DNA of 35,474 nucleotides from Bacillota bacterium (GCA_029548395.1 JAKPNM010000076.1:1-35474), one strand, 5' to 3'. Counted from the stretch's first letter, positions 1 to 9,879 are shown. Translations and numbers: made by a program. The notes: generated by a model from the letters alone, not told the origin.

Positions 1-400
<400 letters not shown>

Positions 401-532
401 GGAACTGGAAGAGATTGCGCAAGGCAAGAACTGCCAGTCTGAGACCAAAAGGCAGAGGCCTGCTCGTTCAAGCTGTGTGCGGTTGTCAGGGATCGCGGGG
501 CGCGGAGAGCGCTCAAACGTACCCTGAAGAAT

Positions 533-646
533 TCCGGTGGCAATGGCGAAGGGGATCACCTGTACCCATCCCGAACACAGAAGTTAAGCCCTTCAGCGCC
601 GATGGTACTTGGCTGGAAACGGCCCGGAAGAGTAGGTCGCCGCCGG
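533..646 (+). rRNA. 5S ribosomal RNA
   Basis: tccggtggc...cccatcccgaacacagaagttaagcccttcagcgccgatggtacttgg...gagtaggtcgccgccgg matches the bacterial 5S consensus; complementary ends. Confidence 0.95.
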
Positions 647-656
647 TCTCCAACTC

Positions 657-682
657 ACTCCCCGGATTTCGGGGAGTTTTTT
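657..682 (+). terminator. Intrinsic terminator of the rRNA operon
   Basis: ACTCCCCG-gattt-CGGGGAGT perfect 8-bp stem followed by TTTTTT. Confidence 0.9.
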
Positions 683-744
683 ATTGAAACTGTGTACATT
701 AGAGTGTTTGTATGATAGACTGGAAACACAGGCAGAGGTGACAT

Positions 745-1197
745 ATGATTAGAATAGGCAGAGTAGTAGAGATACAAGACGAATTCCTGAAGATTTGTTT
801 TAGCAGGCCGGAAGCTTGTAATTCATGCAAACTGTGTGGAACCGGGCGGGATAAGACGACGGTCACCTTGCGGGGCGACGCACAGGTGGGGGATCTGGTT
901 GAGGTTGATATGCCGGGCGCCCGGGTTGTCAAGGTTTCCGCTCTGGCTTATCTGATCCCGCTGGTTGGATTGATTTCAGGTCTGTTTCTGGGCAATTCCA
1001 TATTTCCCTCGCGGGAGGCATATGTCTTTTTATCCGGTCTTGTCATGATGGCGGTCTTTCTTGGAGGTGTCAAACTGATTGACCGGAAGCTGGGTGTGTT
1101 GCCTGCGTGGCAGCCCCGTATCCTTCGAATCATTCCTTCAGCGCAGGAAGATGGGCATGAAATCGCCGTGCAAACGATAGAAAATGAAGAAAAATGA
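745..1197 (+). CDS. RseC/MucC-like (SoxR reducing system) membrane protein
   Basis: 150 aa; N-terminal CNSCKLC cluster, OB-like segment 'VGDLVEVDMP', two TM helices; RseC/MucC family architecture. Confidence 0.8.
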   Translation: MIRIGRVVEIQDEFLKICFSRPEACNSCKLCGTGRDKTTVTLRGDAQVGDLVEVDMPGARVVKVSALAYLIPLVGLISGLFLGNSIFPSREAYVFLSGLVMMAVFLGGVKLIDRKLGVLPAWQPRILRIIPSAQEDGHEIAVQTIENEEK

Positions 1198-1245
1198 TGG
1201 TAGGTCATTGTTTGAAAAAGAAGAAAGACACTAAAGGAGGACATT

Positions 1246-2910
1246 GTGTCAACAAAGCCTAAGTTAAAAATCCTGCCGCTTGGGGGAATTGATGAAATCG
1301 GAAAGAACATCACCGTGTTTGAATATGGTGAGGACATTATTGTCATGGACTGCGGCTCCATTTTCCCCAAGGAAGATATGCTGGGGATTGACCTGGTCAT
1401 TCCCGATGTCAGCTACCTGATTGCCAATAAGGAGCGGGTGCGGGGATTTGTATTTACCCATGGCCATGAGGACCATATCGGCGCCACCCCCTATGTCCTT
1501 GACAAATTGCAGGCGCCTATCTATGGCTCCGGGTTGACCCTTGCCCTGATTGAAAACAAGCTGCGTGAGCACCGCATCACGAAGTATACAGCCATCCCGG
1601 TGAAGCCGCGCGAGGTTGTCCGCCTGGGCAGCTTCAGTGTGCAATTCATCCGTGTAAACCATTCCATCGCTGGCGCGTACGCCCTGGCCATTAGCTGTCC
1701 CGCCGGCACAGTTGTGGCAACAGGCGACTTCAAGATCGACTATACCCCGGCCACCGGCGAAGTGACTGACCTGAGCGCCCTGGCTGCCATTGGTGAAAAA
1801 GGCTGTCTGGCATTGCTTTCTGACAGCACCAATGTGGAACGTCCGGGCTACACCATGAGCGAACGCAAGGTGGCGGAGACCTTCAACCAGCAGATTTCCA
1901 CTGCACAGGGCAGGGTCATTATCGCCATGTTTGCCAGCAACATCCATCGCGTGCAGCAGGTGGTGGACTGCGCCATCAGCTATGGACGCAAAATATGTTT
2001 CATTGGGCGCAGCATGATCAATGTCACTACGGTCGCCATGGACTTGGGTTATCTGACCATTCCCAGGGACAGCCTCATTGAAATGGACGATTTGGACCGT
2101 TACCGCGATGAGCAAATCCTGGTCATCACCACCGGCTCCCAGGGAGAGCCGATGAGCGGCTTGACCCGGATGGCCTTTGCCGAACACCGCAAGCTGCAGA
2201 TCAAGCAGTCCGACAAGGTCATCATCTCAGCCACGCCCATCCCGGGCAATGAGGTTTTTGTCTCCCGTGTGATCAACCAGCTCTATCGCTGCGGCGCAGA
2301 GGTCATCTACGAGGTTCTGGCCGAAGTCCATGTCTCCGGTCACGCCTGCCAGGAGGAGCTCAAGCTGATGCATACGCTGGTCAAGCCCAAGTATTTTATC
2401 CCGGTGCATGGAGAGTACAGGATGCTCTGGCAGCATGCCGAGCTGGCGGAGTCCCTTGGAACCCCGAGGGAAAACATCGTGTTGCCTGAGACCGGCCAGA
2501 TTATCGCGATGAATGACGAAAGCCTGAGCCTTGAGGGCATTGTGCCCACAGGCACCATTCTAATTGACGGCTTGGGCATCGGCGACGTGGGCAACATGGT
2601 GCTGCGCGACCGGAAGCACCTCAGCCAGGAAGGCCTGATTATTGTTGCCATGGCTTTTGACCGCACGCACGACACCCTGATTTCCGGGCCTGACATCATT
2701 TCCCGCGGGTTTGTTTTTGTCCGTGAGAATGAGGATATCATCGAGGATTCACGCGAGGTGGTCCGCAGCATTATTGACTCCTATGAGCACATCTCAAGTT
2801 CAGACTGGCCTGTTATCAAGAACCGTATCAAGGATGAGCTGCGCCGTTTCCTCAATGACAAGATCAAGCGAAACCCCATGATCCTGCCGGTGATTGTTGA
2901 TTTGGGCTGA
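1246..2910 (+). CDS. rnj: Ribonuclease J
   Basis: 554 aa; metallo-beta-lactamase/beta-CASP: FTHGHEDHIGA, SDSTNVERPG, HVSGHA, KPKYFIPVHGEYRML. GTG start after AAAGGAGG. Confidence 0.95.
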   Translation: MSTKPKLKILPLGGIDEIGKNITVFEYGEDIIVMDCGSIFPKEDMLGIDLVIPDVSYLIANKERVRGFVFTHGHEDHIGATPYVLDKLQAPIYGSGLTLALIENKLREHRITKYTAIPVKPREVVRLGSFSVQFIRVNHSIAGAYALAISCPAGTVVATGDFKIDYTPATGEVTDLSALAAIGEKGCLALLSDSTNVERPGYTMSERKVAETFNQQISTAQGRVIIAMFASNIHRVQQVVDCAISYGRKICFIGRSMINVTTVAMDLGYLTIPRDSLIEMDDLDRYRDEQILVITTGSQGEPMSGLTRMAFAEHRKLQIKQSDKVIISATPIPGNEVFVSRVINQLYRCGAEVIYEVLAEVHVSGHACQEELKLMHTLVKPKYFIPVHGEYRMLWQHAELAESLGTPRENIVLPETGQIIAMNDESLSLEGIVPTGTILIDGLGIGDVGNMVLRDRKHLSQEGLIIVAMAFDRTHDTLISGPDIISRGFVFVRENEDIIEDSREVVRSIIDSYEHISSSDWPVIKNRIKDELRRFLNDKIKRNPMILPVIVDLG

Positions 2911-2922
2911 GTATGCTAAAAT

Positions 2923-2972
2923 AAACTGCCGCGGTTCCGGCCGAAAGGCTGTAAAAATCGCGGCAGTTTTTT
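2923..2972 (+). terminator. Compound intrinsic terminator after the RNase J gene
   Basis: AAACTGCCGCG ... CGCGGCAGTTT perfect 11-bp stem, internal GAAA-capped mini-hairpin (ggccGAAAggct), then T-run. Confidence 0.85.
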
Positions 2973-2991
2973 CTTCAGGAGAGGGGAGCCC

Positions 2992-3339
2992 ATGAATTAC
3001 GACCTGGCCAATGCCCTGGCTAAACAGATACGTGAATCGGCGGAGGTCGAAGAATACCGGCGACTTAAAAGCATTGTTGATGAAAGCGAGACCGCCAGAG
3101 CGCTGTTGAAGGAATACAAGCGCCTGCAGGTATCTGTTCAAATGTCCGCAGTGTCCGGTCAGCCGCTGCCCGGAGAAGAGATGAGCCGCTTCCAGCAGAT
3201 TTCATCCCTGCTTTTCGCCGGCACGGACACCTCCGCCTTCCTGCTGGCAGAAATGCATCTGCAACAGGTTTTGGCGGATATTTACAACATCATCGCGCAG
3301 GCAGCCGGCATCCAGCTGGAGTTGCCCGGCATTGAATAG
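2992..3339 (+). CDS. YlbF/YmcA-family protein
   Basis: 115 aa, helical, 'LAKQIRESAEVEEYRRLKSIVDES' typical of YlbF family; RBS aggagaggggag. Confidence 0.8.
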   Translation: MNYDLANALAKQIRESAEVEEYRRLKSIVDESETARALLKEYKRLQVSVQMSAVSGQPLPGEEMSRFQQISSLLFAGTDTSAFLLAEMHLQQVLADIYNIIAQAAGIQLELPGIE

Positions 3340-3340
3340 C

Positions 3341-4528
3341 ATGAAGCGCGATAAGTTTCGGGACTATACCCATGACACCCTGATAGAGGAACGGGAATAC
3401 GGCCTGTATTGGTACAGCTGGCTGTGGAACCTGGTACGGCCGGTGCTGATTTTCGCGTGCGCGTTATTGCTGGTGATTGGCCTGGTGTCCATGGCCTGGG
3501 GGAAGATCTCCGCAGTCTTTATCGACCCGGTTGACCCGAAGGACACTACTCCCATCACATTTACAGTGGCTTCCGGGGACAGCCTGACACGGGTATCCAA
3601 TAACCTGCAAAACCAGAACCTGATCAGGAACCGCTCAGTTTTCAAGTACTTTGCGGACTTTATGGGTTTTGGCCAGAAAATTCAGGCTGGTGAATACACC
3701 TTGAGCCGCAGCATGACCATCAACCAGATCGCCGACCAGCTGACCAGCGGGGACGGCAGGCCCATTGTGCGCAACATCACAATCATTCCCGGCTGGAATG
3801 TTGAGAATATCGCGGATTATCTTTTCAAGGAAGGCGCCATCAGCGACAGGGCGCTGTTCCTTGAGAAATGCCGCGCAGGCAGTGAGTTTGCCGCCTACTA
3901 TTATATTGCAGACGTCCTGTCCGCACCGAATGCCGCCCAGCGGAAATATGCCCTGGAAGGCTACCTGGCGCCGGATACCTATGAGGTTTATACTGACGCT
4001 TCCATGGATGACATCATCAAAAAACTGCTTTCCCAGACCGAGTCCGTGTACAAGGAGCCGCTGCATACGCGCGGTGAGGAGATCGGTTTCAGCATGGATC
4101 AGGTCATCACCCTGGCGTCTTTGATCGAGAAGGAAGCCAAAACAGGCGATTTTGCCCGCGTATCCGCAGTTTTTCATGGCCGGCTGCGCCGGGACATGAC
4201 GCTGGGCAGCGATGTAAGCATCAAATATGTCACCGGTACGACCAGGATGGCGCTCAACCGGGAGGATCTCGGGGTCCGGTCGCCCTATAACACGTACCTG
4301 CATCAGGGCCTGCCGCCCGGCCCCATCTGCAATCCCTCGCCGATGGCAATTCAGGCGGCGCTGTATCCGGATGAGCAGTTTTTGTCAGAAGGTTATTTGT
4401 ATTTCTGTTCCAAGAATCCGGATTCCGGTGAATTGCACTTCTCAAAGACCTTGGCGGAGCATGAGTATGCCGTCAGCGTCTACGCCCCGCTGTGGGAGGC
4501 TTATGACCGGCGGACCAACGCACAGTGA
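3341..4528 (+). CDS. mltG: Endolytic murein transglycosylase MltG (YceG-like)
   Basis: N-terminal TM, LysM-like VASGDSLTRVSNNL, 'LASLIEKEAKTGDFARVSAVFHGRL...LGSDVSIKY', 'SPYNTYLHQGLPPGPICNP', 'YLYFCSKNPDSGELHFSKTLAEH'. ATG at 3341 preferred over TTG at 3332. Confidence 0.95.
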   Translation: MKRDKFRDYTHDTLIEEREYGLYWYSWLWNLVRPVLIFACALLLVIGLVSMAWGKISAVFIDPVDPKDTTPITFTVASGDSLTRVSNNLQNQNLIRNRSVFKYFADFMGFGQKIQAGEYTLSRSMTINQIADQLTSGDGRPIVRNITIIPGWNVENIADYLFKEGAISDRALFLEKCRAGSEFAAYYYIADVLSAPNAAQRKYALEGYLAPDTYEVYTDASMDDIIKKLLSQTESVYKEPLHTRGEEIGFSMDQVITLASLIEKEAKTGDFARVSAVFHGRLRRDMTLGSDVSIKYVTGTTRMALNREDLGVRSPYNTYLHQGLPPGPICNPSPMAIQAALYPDEQFLSEGYLYFCSKNPDSGELHFSKTLAEHEYAVSVYAPLWEAYDRRTNAQ

Positions 4529-4760
4529 GTCCGGAAAACAAGGGTCTGCGCTTTGGCCCGGCCGGCAATTCCGACAGCTTTTACGCAGCCGGCTTCAGGC
4601 AGACGGTGGATGCCTTGCGAGGTGGAAGCAGGGCTTGGATACAGCGGGCACGGCGGGCGCGTATCCGTTTTTCAAAGATAAAGGAAAGCCGGGGCGCCAT
4701 AGCGGGAGGACGCGGGTCAGCTGCTGGCAAGCTATCAGGAGGCTCTGAAGACGCTTTCCC
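4525..4760 (+). pseudogene. Decayed, internally deleted endonuclease IV-like TIM-barrel protein gene
   Basis: Fragments in shifting frames: frame 1 'LRFGPAGNSDSFYAAGFRQTVDA' (4546-4614), frame 2 'YSGHGGRVSVFQR*' (4640-4681), frame 1 'ESRGAIA' (4684-4704), then after one extra base frame 2 'EDAGQLLASYQEALKTL' (4706-4756). N- and C-terminal signatures of Firmicutes endonuclease IV-like TIM-barrel proteins without the middle. Confidence 0.65.
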
Positions 4761-4782
4761 CGGTTTGCGTCAGCCCGGGTGT

Positions 4783-4811
4783 AGCCAATACTGCTTCAGA
4801 TGTGCTATAAT
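4783..4811 (+). promoter_or_regulatory. Putative extended -10 promoter for the Xaa-Pro peptidase gene
   Basis: TGC-TATAAT (TATAAT 4806-4811) with weak -35 TAGCCA at 17-bp spacing. Confidence 0.6.
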
Positions 4812-4845
4812 TCCCTTGGAATTTCAAGAAGGAGCGCATGAGTTC

Positions 4846-5913
4846 ATGAACAGGGTCGACAGGCTCATCAGGAAGACCGCTTTGCGCGGGGATGCCGCCA
4901 TTCTTATCCATAAGCCGTCCAACATGTTTTATCTCAGCGGCTATATCGGCGAGGGACTGTTGATCATCGGGCATCATTTTTGCGCGATTGTGACGGATTT
5001 CCGATATGTGGAGCAGGCGCAGGCCCAGGCGCCCGGTTTTTTGGTGCGCAGCGTCAGCAATGAGCGCAACCATGCGCAGGTCACGGCAGATGTACTGAAC
5101 GAAAACGGCATAGCCAGCGCGCTGTATGAGGATGATTTCCTGACAGTGCGTGCCGCTGCGCAGCTGGCCGAAGCCCTGGGGCAGATAAAGCTTGAGGCGC
5201 TTGCCAACCAGCCTGAGGCCTTGCGCCAGATCAAGGATGCGGAGGAGATCGCTCTGATGGAAAAAGCCTGCGGGATTTCTTCCCAGGCCTATGAAGACAT
5301 ATGTGGATGGATTAAACCCGGCATGAGCGAGATTCATATCAAGCGTTTGCTGGACAACCGCTTGCTGGAATTGGGCGCGCAGGCTACTGCCTTCAGCACC
5401 ATCGTTGCCTCCGGCCCCAATGGCTCTCTTCCCCATGCGGTCGCAGGGGAGCGCGTGGTACAGCAAGGCGATATGATTACACTCGACTTTGGCGCGCAGT
5501 ATAAGGGGTATTGTTCTGACATGACCCGGACCATCAGCCTGGGGCAGCCCTCCGCAAAAATGCTGGAGATTTTTAACATCGTGCTGACGGCTCAGATGGC
5601 CTGCCAGGATATGCTGGCGCCCGGAAAACCGTGCAACGGGGTGGACGCGCTCGCGCGCAGCATCATTGGCGAAGCCGGTTATGGCGAATACTTTGGCCAT
5701 GGCCTGGGTCATGCGGTGGGCATTGACATCCATGAGGCTCCCCGCTTGAGCCCCAAATGTGAGGATGATCTGGTGCCCGGCCATGTGGTCACTGTGGAGC
5801 CGGGGATCTACCTGCCGGGCATCGGCGGCGTCAGGATTGAGAACACCTGTCTGATTACGGACGGTGGCGCGCGCAGCCTGGTCAAGGCCCCGCGTGAGCT
5901 GAGGATTTTATAA
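4846..5913 (+). CDS. Xaa-Pro peptidase (M24 family)
   Basis: MNRVDRLIRKT...; M24 motifs 'ASGPNGSLPHAV', 'ITLDFGAQYKGYCSDMTRTISLG', 'GHGLGHAVGIDIHEAPRLSP', 'VTVEPGIYLPGIGGVRIENT'. ORF-track N-terminal extension is the upstream pseudogene region. Confidence 0.93.
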   Translation: MNRVDRLIRKTALRGDAAILIHKPSNMFYLSGYIGEGLLIIGHHFCAIVTDFRYVEQAQAQAPGFLVRSVSNERNHAQVTADVLNENGIASALYEDDFLTVRAAAQLAEALGQIKLEALANQPEALRQIKDAEEIALMEKACGISSQAYEDICGWIKPGMSEIHIKRLLDNRLLELGAQATAFSTIVASGPNGSLPHAVAGERVVQQGDMITLDFGAQYKGYCSDMTRTISLGQPSAKMLEIFNIVLTAQMACQDMLAPGKPCNGVDALARSIIGEAGYGEYFGHGLGHAVGIDIHEAPRLSPKCEDDLVPGHVVTVEPGIYLPGIGGVRIENTCLITDGGARSLVKAPRELRIL

Positions 5914-5940
5914 GATTCTAAACAGGATGGAGGACAATAC

Positions 5941-6498
5941 ATGATTACGGCAGGCGATTTCAGGAAGGGCATCACCATTGAATGGGAGGATGGCGTCTGG
6001 AGCATTGTGGATTTCCAACATGTCAAGCCCGGAAAGGGCGCAGCCTTTGTGCGCACCAAAATCAAGAACATCATGACAGGCACCGTGGTCGAGCGTACCT
6101 TCAACCCCTCGGACAAAATGCCGCACGCCATCATTGAGACCAAAGAGATGCAATACCTGTACAATGATGGCAATCTCTACTATTTTATGGATCCAGAAAC
6201 CTTTGAGCAGATCCCGCTGAACCATTCCCAGGTGGAAGAAGCCATTCAGTTTGTCAAGGAAAACACCAATGTCAACATCCGCTTCTTCAAGGGCGCGGCC
6301 TTTTCAGTGGAGGCCCCCAACTTTGTGGATCTGGAGATTACTGAAACTGAGCCCGGTTTCAAGGGTGACACCGCTTCCACCACCTACAAGCCGGCCACTA
6401 CGGAAACCGGTTTCGAGCTCATGGTGCCGCTGTTTATCAACATTGGCGATGTGATCAAGATTGATACCCGTTCCGGCGAATACCTGTCAAGGTCATAA
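5941..6498 (+). CDS. efp: Elongation factor P
   Basis: 185 aa; '[54 protein letters not shown]', C-terminal '[13 protein letters not shown]'. Confidence 0.98.
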   Translation: MITAGDFRKGITIEWEDGVWSIVDFQHVKPGKGAAFVRTKIKNIMTGTVVERTFNPSDKMPHAIIETKEMQYLYNDGNLYYFMDPETFEQIPLNHSQVEEAIQFVKENTNVNIRFFKGAAFSVEAPNFVDLEITETEPGFKGDTASTTYKPATTETGFELMVPLFINIGDVIKIDTRSGEYLSRS

Positions 6499-6524
6499 CT
6501 GACGCGCATCATAAGGAGGAAGAA

Positions 6525-6995
6525 ATGAGTGATCTGTTCAAGAAAGTAGAGTATCTCAAGGGTTTGGCGGAAGGCATGAACCTGAGGGAAGACAAACAGG
6601 ACCAGCGTTTCCTGTTGAAGATCCTGGAAGTCCTGGAAGAGATGGCTGATGAGATCGCCGAATTGCAGGAAGGTCAGGATGAGATGAATGAGTACCTCGA
6701 AAACATGGATGAGGATTTGTCCGATTTGGAGGATGATTTGTCCGCTTTGGAGGATGCCGTGTTTGATGACGACGATGACTTTACCGATTTTGACAGCCTG
6801 AGCGATCAGGATGAAACAGACGGTGAATCCGTCGTTGAGTACGAGTGTCCTCATTGCGGGGCAACCACCCGCTTCGATATTACGGATTTTGATTTTGACG
6901 AGGACTACCTATGTCCTGAATGTCAGCAGCCCTTTTTTCCCGAGCATGAAGAAGACGATGATGAGGACGAGGACAGCAAGCAGCCTGACCGCTGA
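6525..6995 (+). CDS. CD1247 N-terminal domain-like protein with C-terminal zinc ribbon
   Basis: 156 aa; 'LFKKVEYLKGLAEGMNL', acidic coiled coil, then CPHCGA...CPECQQPF; RBS aaggaggaag. Confidence 0.8.
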   Translation: MSDLFKKVEYLKGLAEGMNLREDKQDQRFLLKILEVLEEMADEIAELQEGQDEMNEYLENMDEDLSDLEDDLSALEDAVFDDDDDFTDFDSLSDQDETDGESVVEYECPHCGATTRFDITDFDFDEDYLCPECQQPFFPEHEEDDDEDEDSKQPDR

Positions 6996-7017
6996 GGCAT
7001 CCTGTCATCTCACCATG

Positions 7018-7060
7018 GAGGGTTGCGCCCCCGGAGGATTTTGTCGCAGCCCTCTTTTTT
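7018..7060 (+). terminator. Intrinsic terminator between the CD1247-like gene and trkH
   Basis: GAGGGTTGCG / CGCAGCCCTC 10-bp stem (one G-U), followed by TTTTTT. Lies inside the ORF-track extension of trkH, so the 7078 start is preferred. Confidence 0.8.
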
Positions 7061-7077
7061 ATGCGGGGCAGATATCA

Positions 7078-8444
7078 TGACATTCTTGAAGAAAAAACAA
7101 TCCGCGTTTAGCCCGTCGCGTGTGTTGGCCATAGGCTTTCTGGGGATGATCCTGCTGGGCGCGGTTCTGCTTTGGCTGCCGTTTTCAACGCGGGATGGCG
7201 TTGCTCTCACGCCGCTGGACGCTTTGTTTACCGCGACCAGCGCAGTGTGTGTGACCGGGCTGACAGTGGTGGACACCGCGGGGACGTATTCGCTTACTGG
7301 GCAGCTGATCATTATCCTGTTGATTCAACTGGGCGGGTTGGGCTTTATGCTGTTTGCCACCTCCGTGCTGGTATTGGCAAGGCGGCGCATTTCCCTGCGC
7401 AACCGCGTTTTGCTGCATGAGACCATGAGCATGCCCGGGCTGTCCGGCGCGGTGCGCACCGCGCTTCGCTTCATGGGGATTGTGTTTGTGGTGGAATTGG
7501 CCGGCGCGCTTGTCTTGTCCAGCCAATTTATTCCGCGCTATGGCGTATGGACAGGAATATACTATGGTTTTTTCCACGCTGTCAGCGCGTTTTGCAACGC
7601 AGGCTTTGACCTGTTTGGCGCCGCCGGCAGCCTGAGACAGTTTCAACAGAATCCCCTTGTGCTGAGCACCATTTCCTTATTGATTATTATCGGCGGATTA
7701 GGCTTTGCTGTGGTGGCGGACCTGGCAGACCATGGCTTCCGTCTGCGAAAAACAAGCCTGCATACCAGAATCGTCCTTGTCACCACCATCTTGCTGCTGG
7801 TATCGGGCATGGTCTTTTTTGCGGCGATGGAATGGAATAACCCGCGCACCCTGGCCTTTGAGGGCGCTGGGGCATTTGACAAGCTCAACAACGCCTGGTT
7901 CCAGTCAACCACGACCCGCACGGCCGGTTTTTCCTCATTTGAGCAAAACGGCATGCGGGATGGCAGCCTGATCGTCAGCGCAATTTTGATGTTCATTGGC
8001 GCTTCTCCGGCGTCCACCGGCGGCGGCATCAAAACCACCACCATCTTTGTGCTGGCGGTGCTGATTCGCAGCGTGTTTTATGGCAACAGCGATGTCAATG
8101 CCTTTCGCCGCAGGCTGCCGCTGGCGGTCATCCGCACGGCGCTGAGCATTTTTGTCATTAACTTTGTGTTGCTGATGCTCGGCGCTGTCTTTCTGTCGCT
8201 CAGTGAGGAGGGCCGGGGATTTCGCATGCTGGATTTGATATATGAACAGGTCTCAGCCCTGGCTACGGTGGGCTTGTCCAGCCTGGGCACCGGCCGGCTG
8301 AGCCAGCCGTCCCGTATGTGGCTGATCGTATTGATGTATTTGGGACGGGTTGGACCGCTGACCATGATGCTCAGCTTTTCAAGCCGTTTTGCCAACCAGG
8401 CTCAAGGCATCCGCTATGCGGAGGAGCAAATCATTGTCGGCTGA
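7078..8444 (+). CDS. TrkH-family potassium uptake membrane protein
   Basis: 'FTATSAVCVTGLTVVDTAGTYSLTGQLIIILLIQLGGLGFM', 'SAFCNAGFDLFG', 'STTTRTAGFSSF', 'GASPASTGGGIKTTT', 'SALATVGLSSLGTG'. Confidence 0.95.
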
Positions 8445-8471
8445 GGGCTCAGCCGACCTGAAGGAGAGATC

Positions 8472-9137
8472 ATGACAGACAATAAACGCAAGCAGTATCT
8501 GATCATCGGTGTTGGACGCTTTGGCTCGGCGCTGGCCAAGACCCTGTACGAAATGGGGCATGAGGTGCTGGCGGTTGATGCCTCGGCAGAGCGCGTGGCG
8601 GCCATCACGCCTTATGTGACCAATGCCATTCAGGTGGCGCCCGCTGATGAGGAATCCATGCGCTCGCTGGGAATACGCAATTTCGACGCGGCTGTGGTCG
8701 CCATCGGGGATGACCTGCAACATTCCATCCTTATGACGGTGCTGTGCAAGGAGATGGGTGCCAGGTACCTGGTTGCCAAGGCCTCGGATGCCATGCATGC
8801 CAAGGTGCTGCTCAAGCTGGGTGTTGACAGGGTTGTTTTCCCTGAGCGCGACATGGGTGAGCGCATCGCGCGTTCCATGGTCAATCCGCATGTGCTGGAT
8901 CTGATCAACCTGCCCAGCGGTTACCAGATCTCTTACATATCCTGCCCGGATACCTGGAAAGAGCGCAGCCTTCAGCAGATCGACGTGCGCAAGCGTTACG
9001 GCGTATCCATCCTGGCAATCTACCGCGACAGTGAAATCCAAATGGATCTGCGCGCGGAGACCAGGCTGGCTGCCGGGAATAACCTGCTGGTGCTGGGTCG
9101 CAGGGAGGCTGTTGAAAAGGTAGAGGGTCTGGACTGA
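8472..9137 (+). CDS. TrkA-family potassium uptake protein (RCK_N/RCK_C)
   Basis: 'QYLIIGVGRFGSALAKTLYEMGHEVLAVDASAERV', 'GVDRVVFPERDMGERIAR', C-terminal TrkA_C-like domain. Confidence 0.95.
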   Translation: MTDNKRKQYLIIGVGRFGSALAKTLYEMGHEVLAVDASAERVAAITPYVTNAIQVAPADEESMRSLGIRNFDAAVVAIGDDLQHSILMTVLCKEMGARYLVAKASDAMHAKVLLKLGVDRVVFPERDMGERIARSMVNPHVLDLINLPSGYQISYISCPDTWKERSLQQIDVRKRYGVSILAIYRDSEIQMDLRAETRLAAGNNLLVLGRREAVEKVEGLD

Positions 9138-9727
9138 TGGCCGGTTCCCTGCTGGTGTTTGACACCGAAGCGACCGACCTGGAGCCCGGCCAGATATGCC
9201 AGCTGGCCTATCTGCTTGAGCAGGACGGCGAAATCACCGCCAGGAATTATTTCTTTTCGGTGGATGACATGTCCCCGGGAGCGCAGGAAGTTCACGGCTT
9301 CAGCAAGGAAATGCTTGAAGAATTGTCCAAAGGCGCCTGGTTTGAGGACAAGGCCGCGGAAATCCTCACGGTTTTCAACGCCGCCGGTACAGTAGCAGGG
9401 CACAATGTCCGTGCTGATGAGCGCTACTTGCGGGTAGAAATGGAACGCTTGGGACTCAGGCTCAAGCGCCTGAACACCTTTTGCACCATGAACTATGCCT
9501 CGGGCATCATGAATATGAAGCCCAAGGTTGTTACCGGCCGCCCCAAGCCCCCAAAGCTCAGCGAGCTGGCCGCGTACTATGACATCACGCCGGAGCAGGT
9601 GCAGGAGCGGACAGCGGCATTGTTCGGTGAGGGGGAGGCCGGGTTGCATGATGCGCGGTTTGATACAGTCATGACCTGGCTGTGTCTGCGTGCCGCTGTA
9701 AACAAGGGCGATCTTCGCGGCCTGTAA
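9137..9727 (+). CDS. DnaQ-like 3'-5' exonuclease
   Basis: 'LLVFDTEATDLEPGQICQLAYLL' (DxE), 'GHNVRADERYL', 'LHDARFDTVMTWL'. Confidence 0.85.
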   Translation: MAGSLLVFDTEATDLEPGQICQLAYLLEQDGEITARNYFFSVDDMSPGAQEVHGFSKEMLEELSKGAWFEDKAAEILTVFNAAGTVAGHNVRADERYLRVEMERLGLRLKRLNTFCTMNYASGIMNMKPKVVTGRPKPPKLSELAAYYDITPEQVQERTAALFGEGEAGLHDARFDTVMTWLCLRAAVNKGDLRGL

Positions 9728-9802
9728 AGCCTCAAGCAGGGCAGGATGGCAGGCGACCGCGCCGCAGTGTGTCCAATCTATGAAGCCTTTGTTTCAAATT
9801 GC

Positions 9803-9830
9803 TTGCATTTCTGCTTTGATTTGCTATAAT
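9803..9830 (+). promoter_or_regulatory. Putative promoter of the two-component operon
   Basis: TTGCAT-16-TATAAT with extended -10 TGC upstream of the GTG at 9880. Confidence 0.65.
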
Positions 9831-9879
9831 CAAATTTATAGAAACACGCTCTTTGATGGCAAGGAAGGAATGATCCAAG

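Noticed and set aside
1264-2187. Long antisense ORF (307 aa) opposite the RNase J gene, and similar antisense ORFs (12540-13472 +, 17120-18613 +, 18409-19380 +, 21396-22562 -, 22562-23632 -, 32970-33902 -, 34189-35109 -)
   Set aside because: Low-complexity translations typical of shadow ORFs in GC-rich genes; the opposite strand encodes clear conserved proteins.
4525-4845. N-terminal 107-aa extension of the Xaa-Pro peptidase ORF
   Set aside because: Reads through the decayed endonuclease-like remnant and a promoter; the true start is ATG 4846.
7023-7077. N-terminal extension of TrkH
   Set aside because: Contains a strong intrinsic terminator; start at 7078 preferred.
6996-7077. c-di-AMP or other riboswitch upstream of trkH
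   Set aside because: Spacer is too short and is occupied by the upstream terminator.
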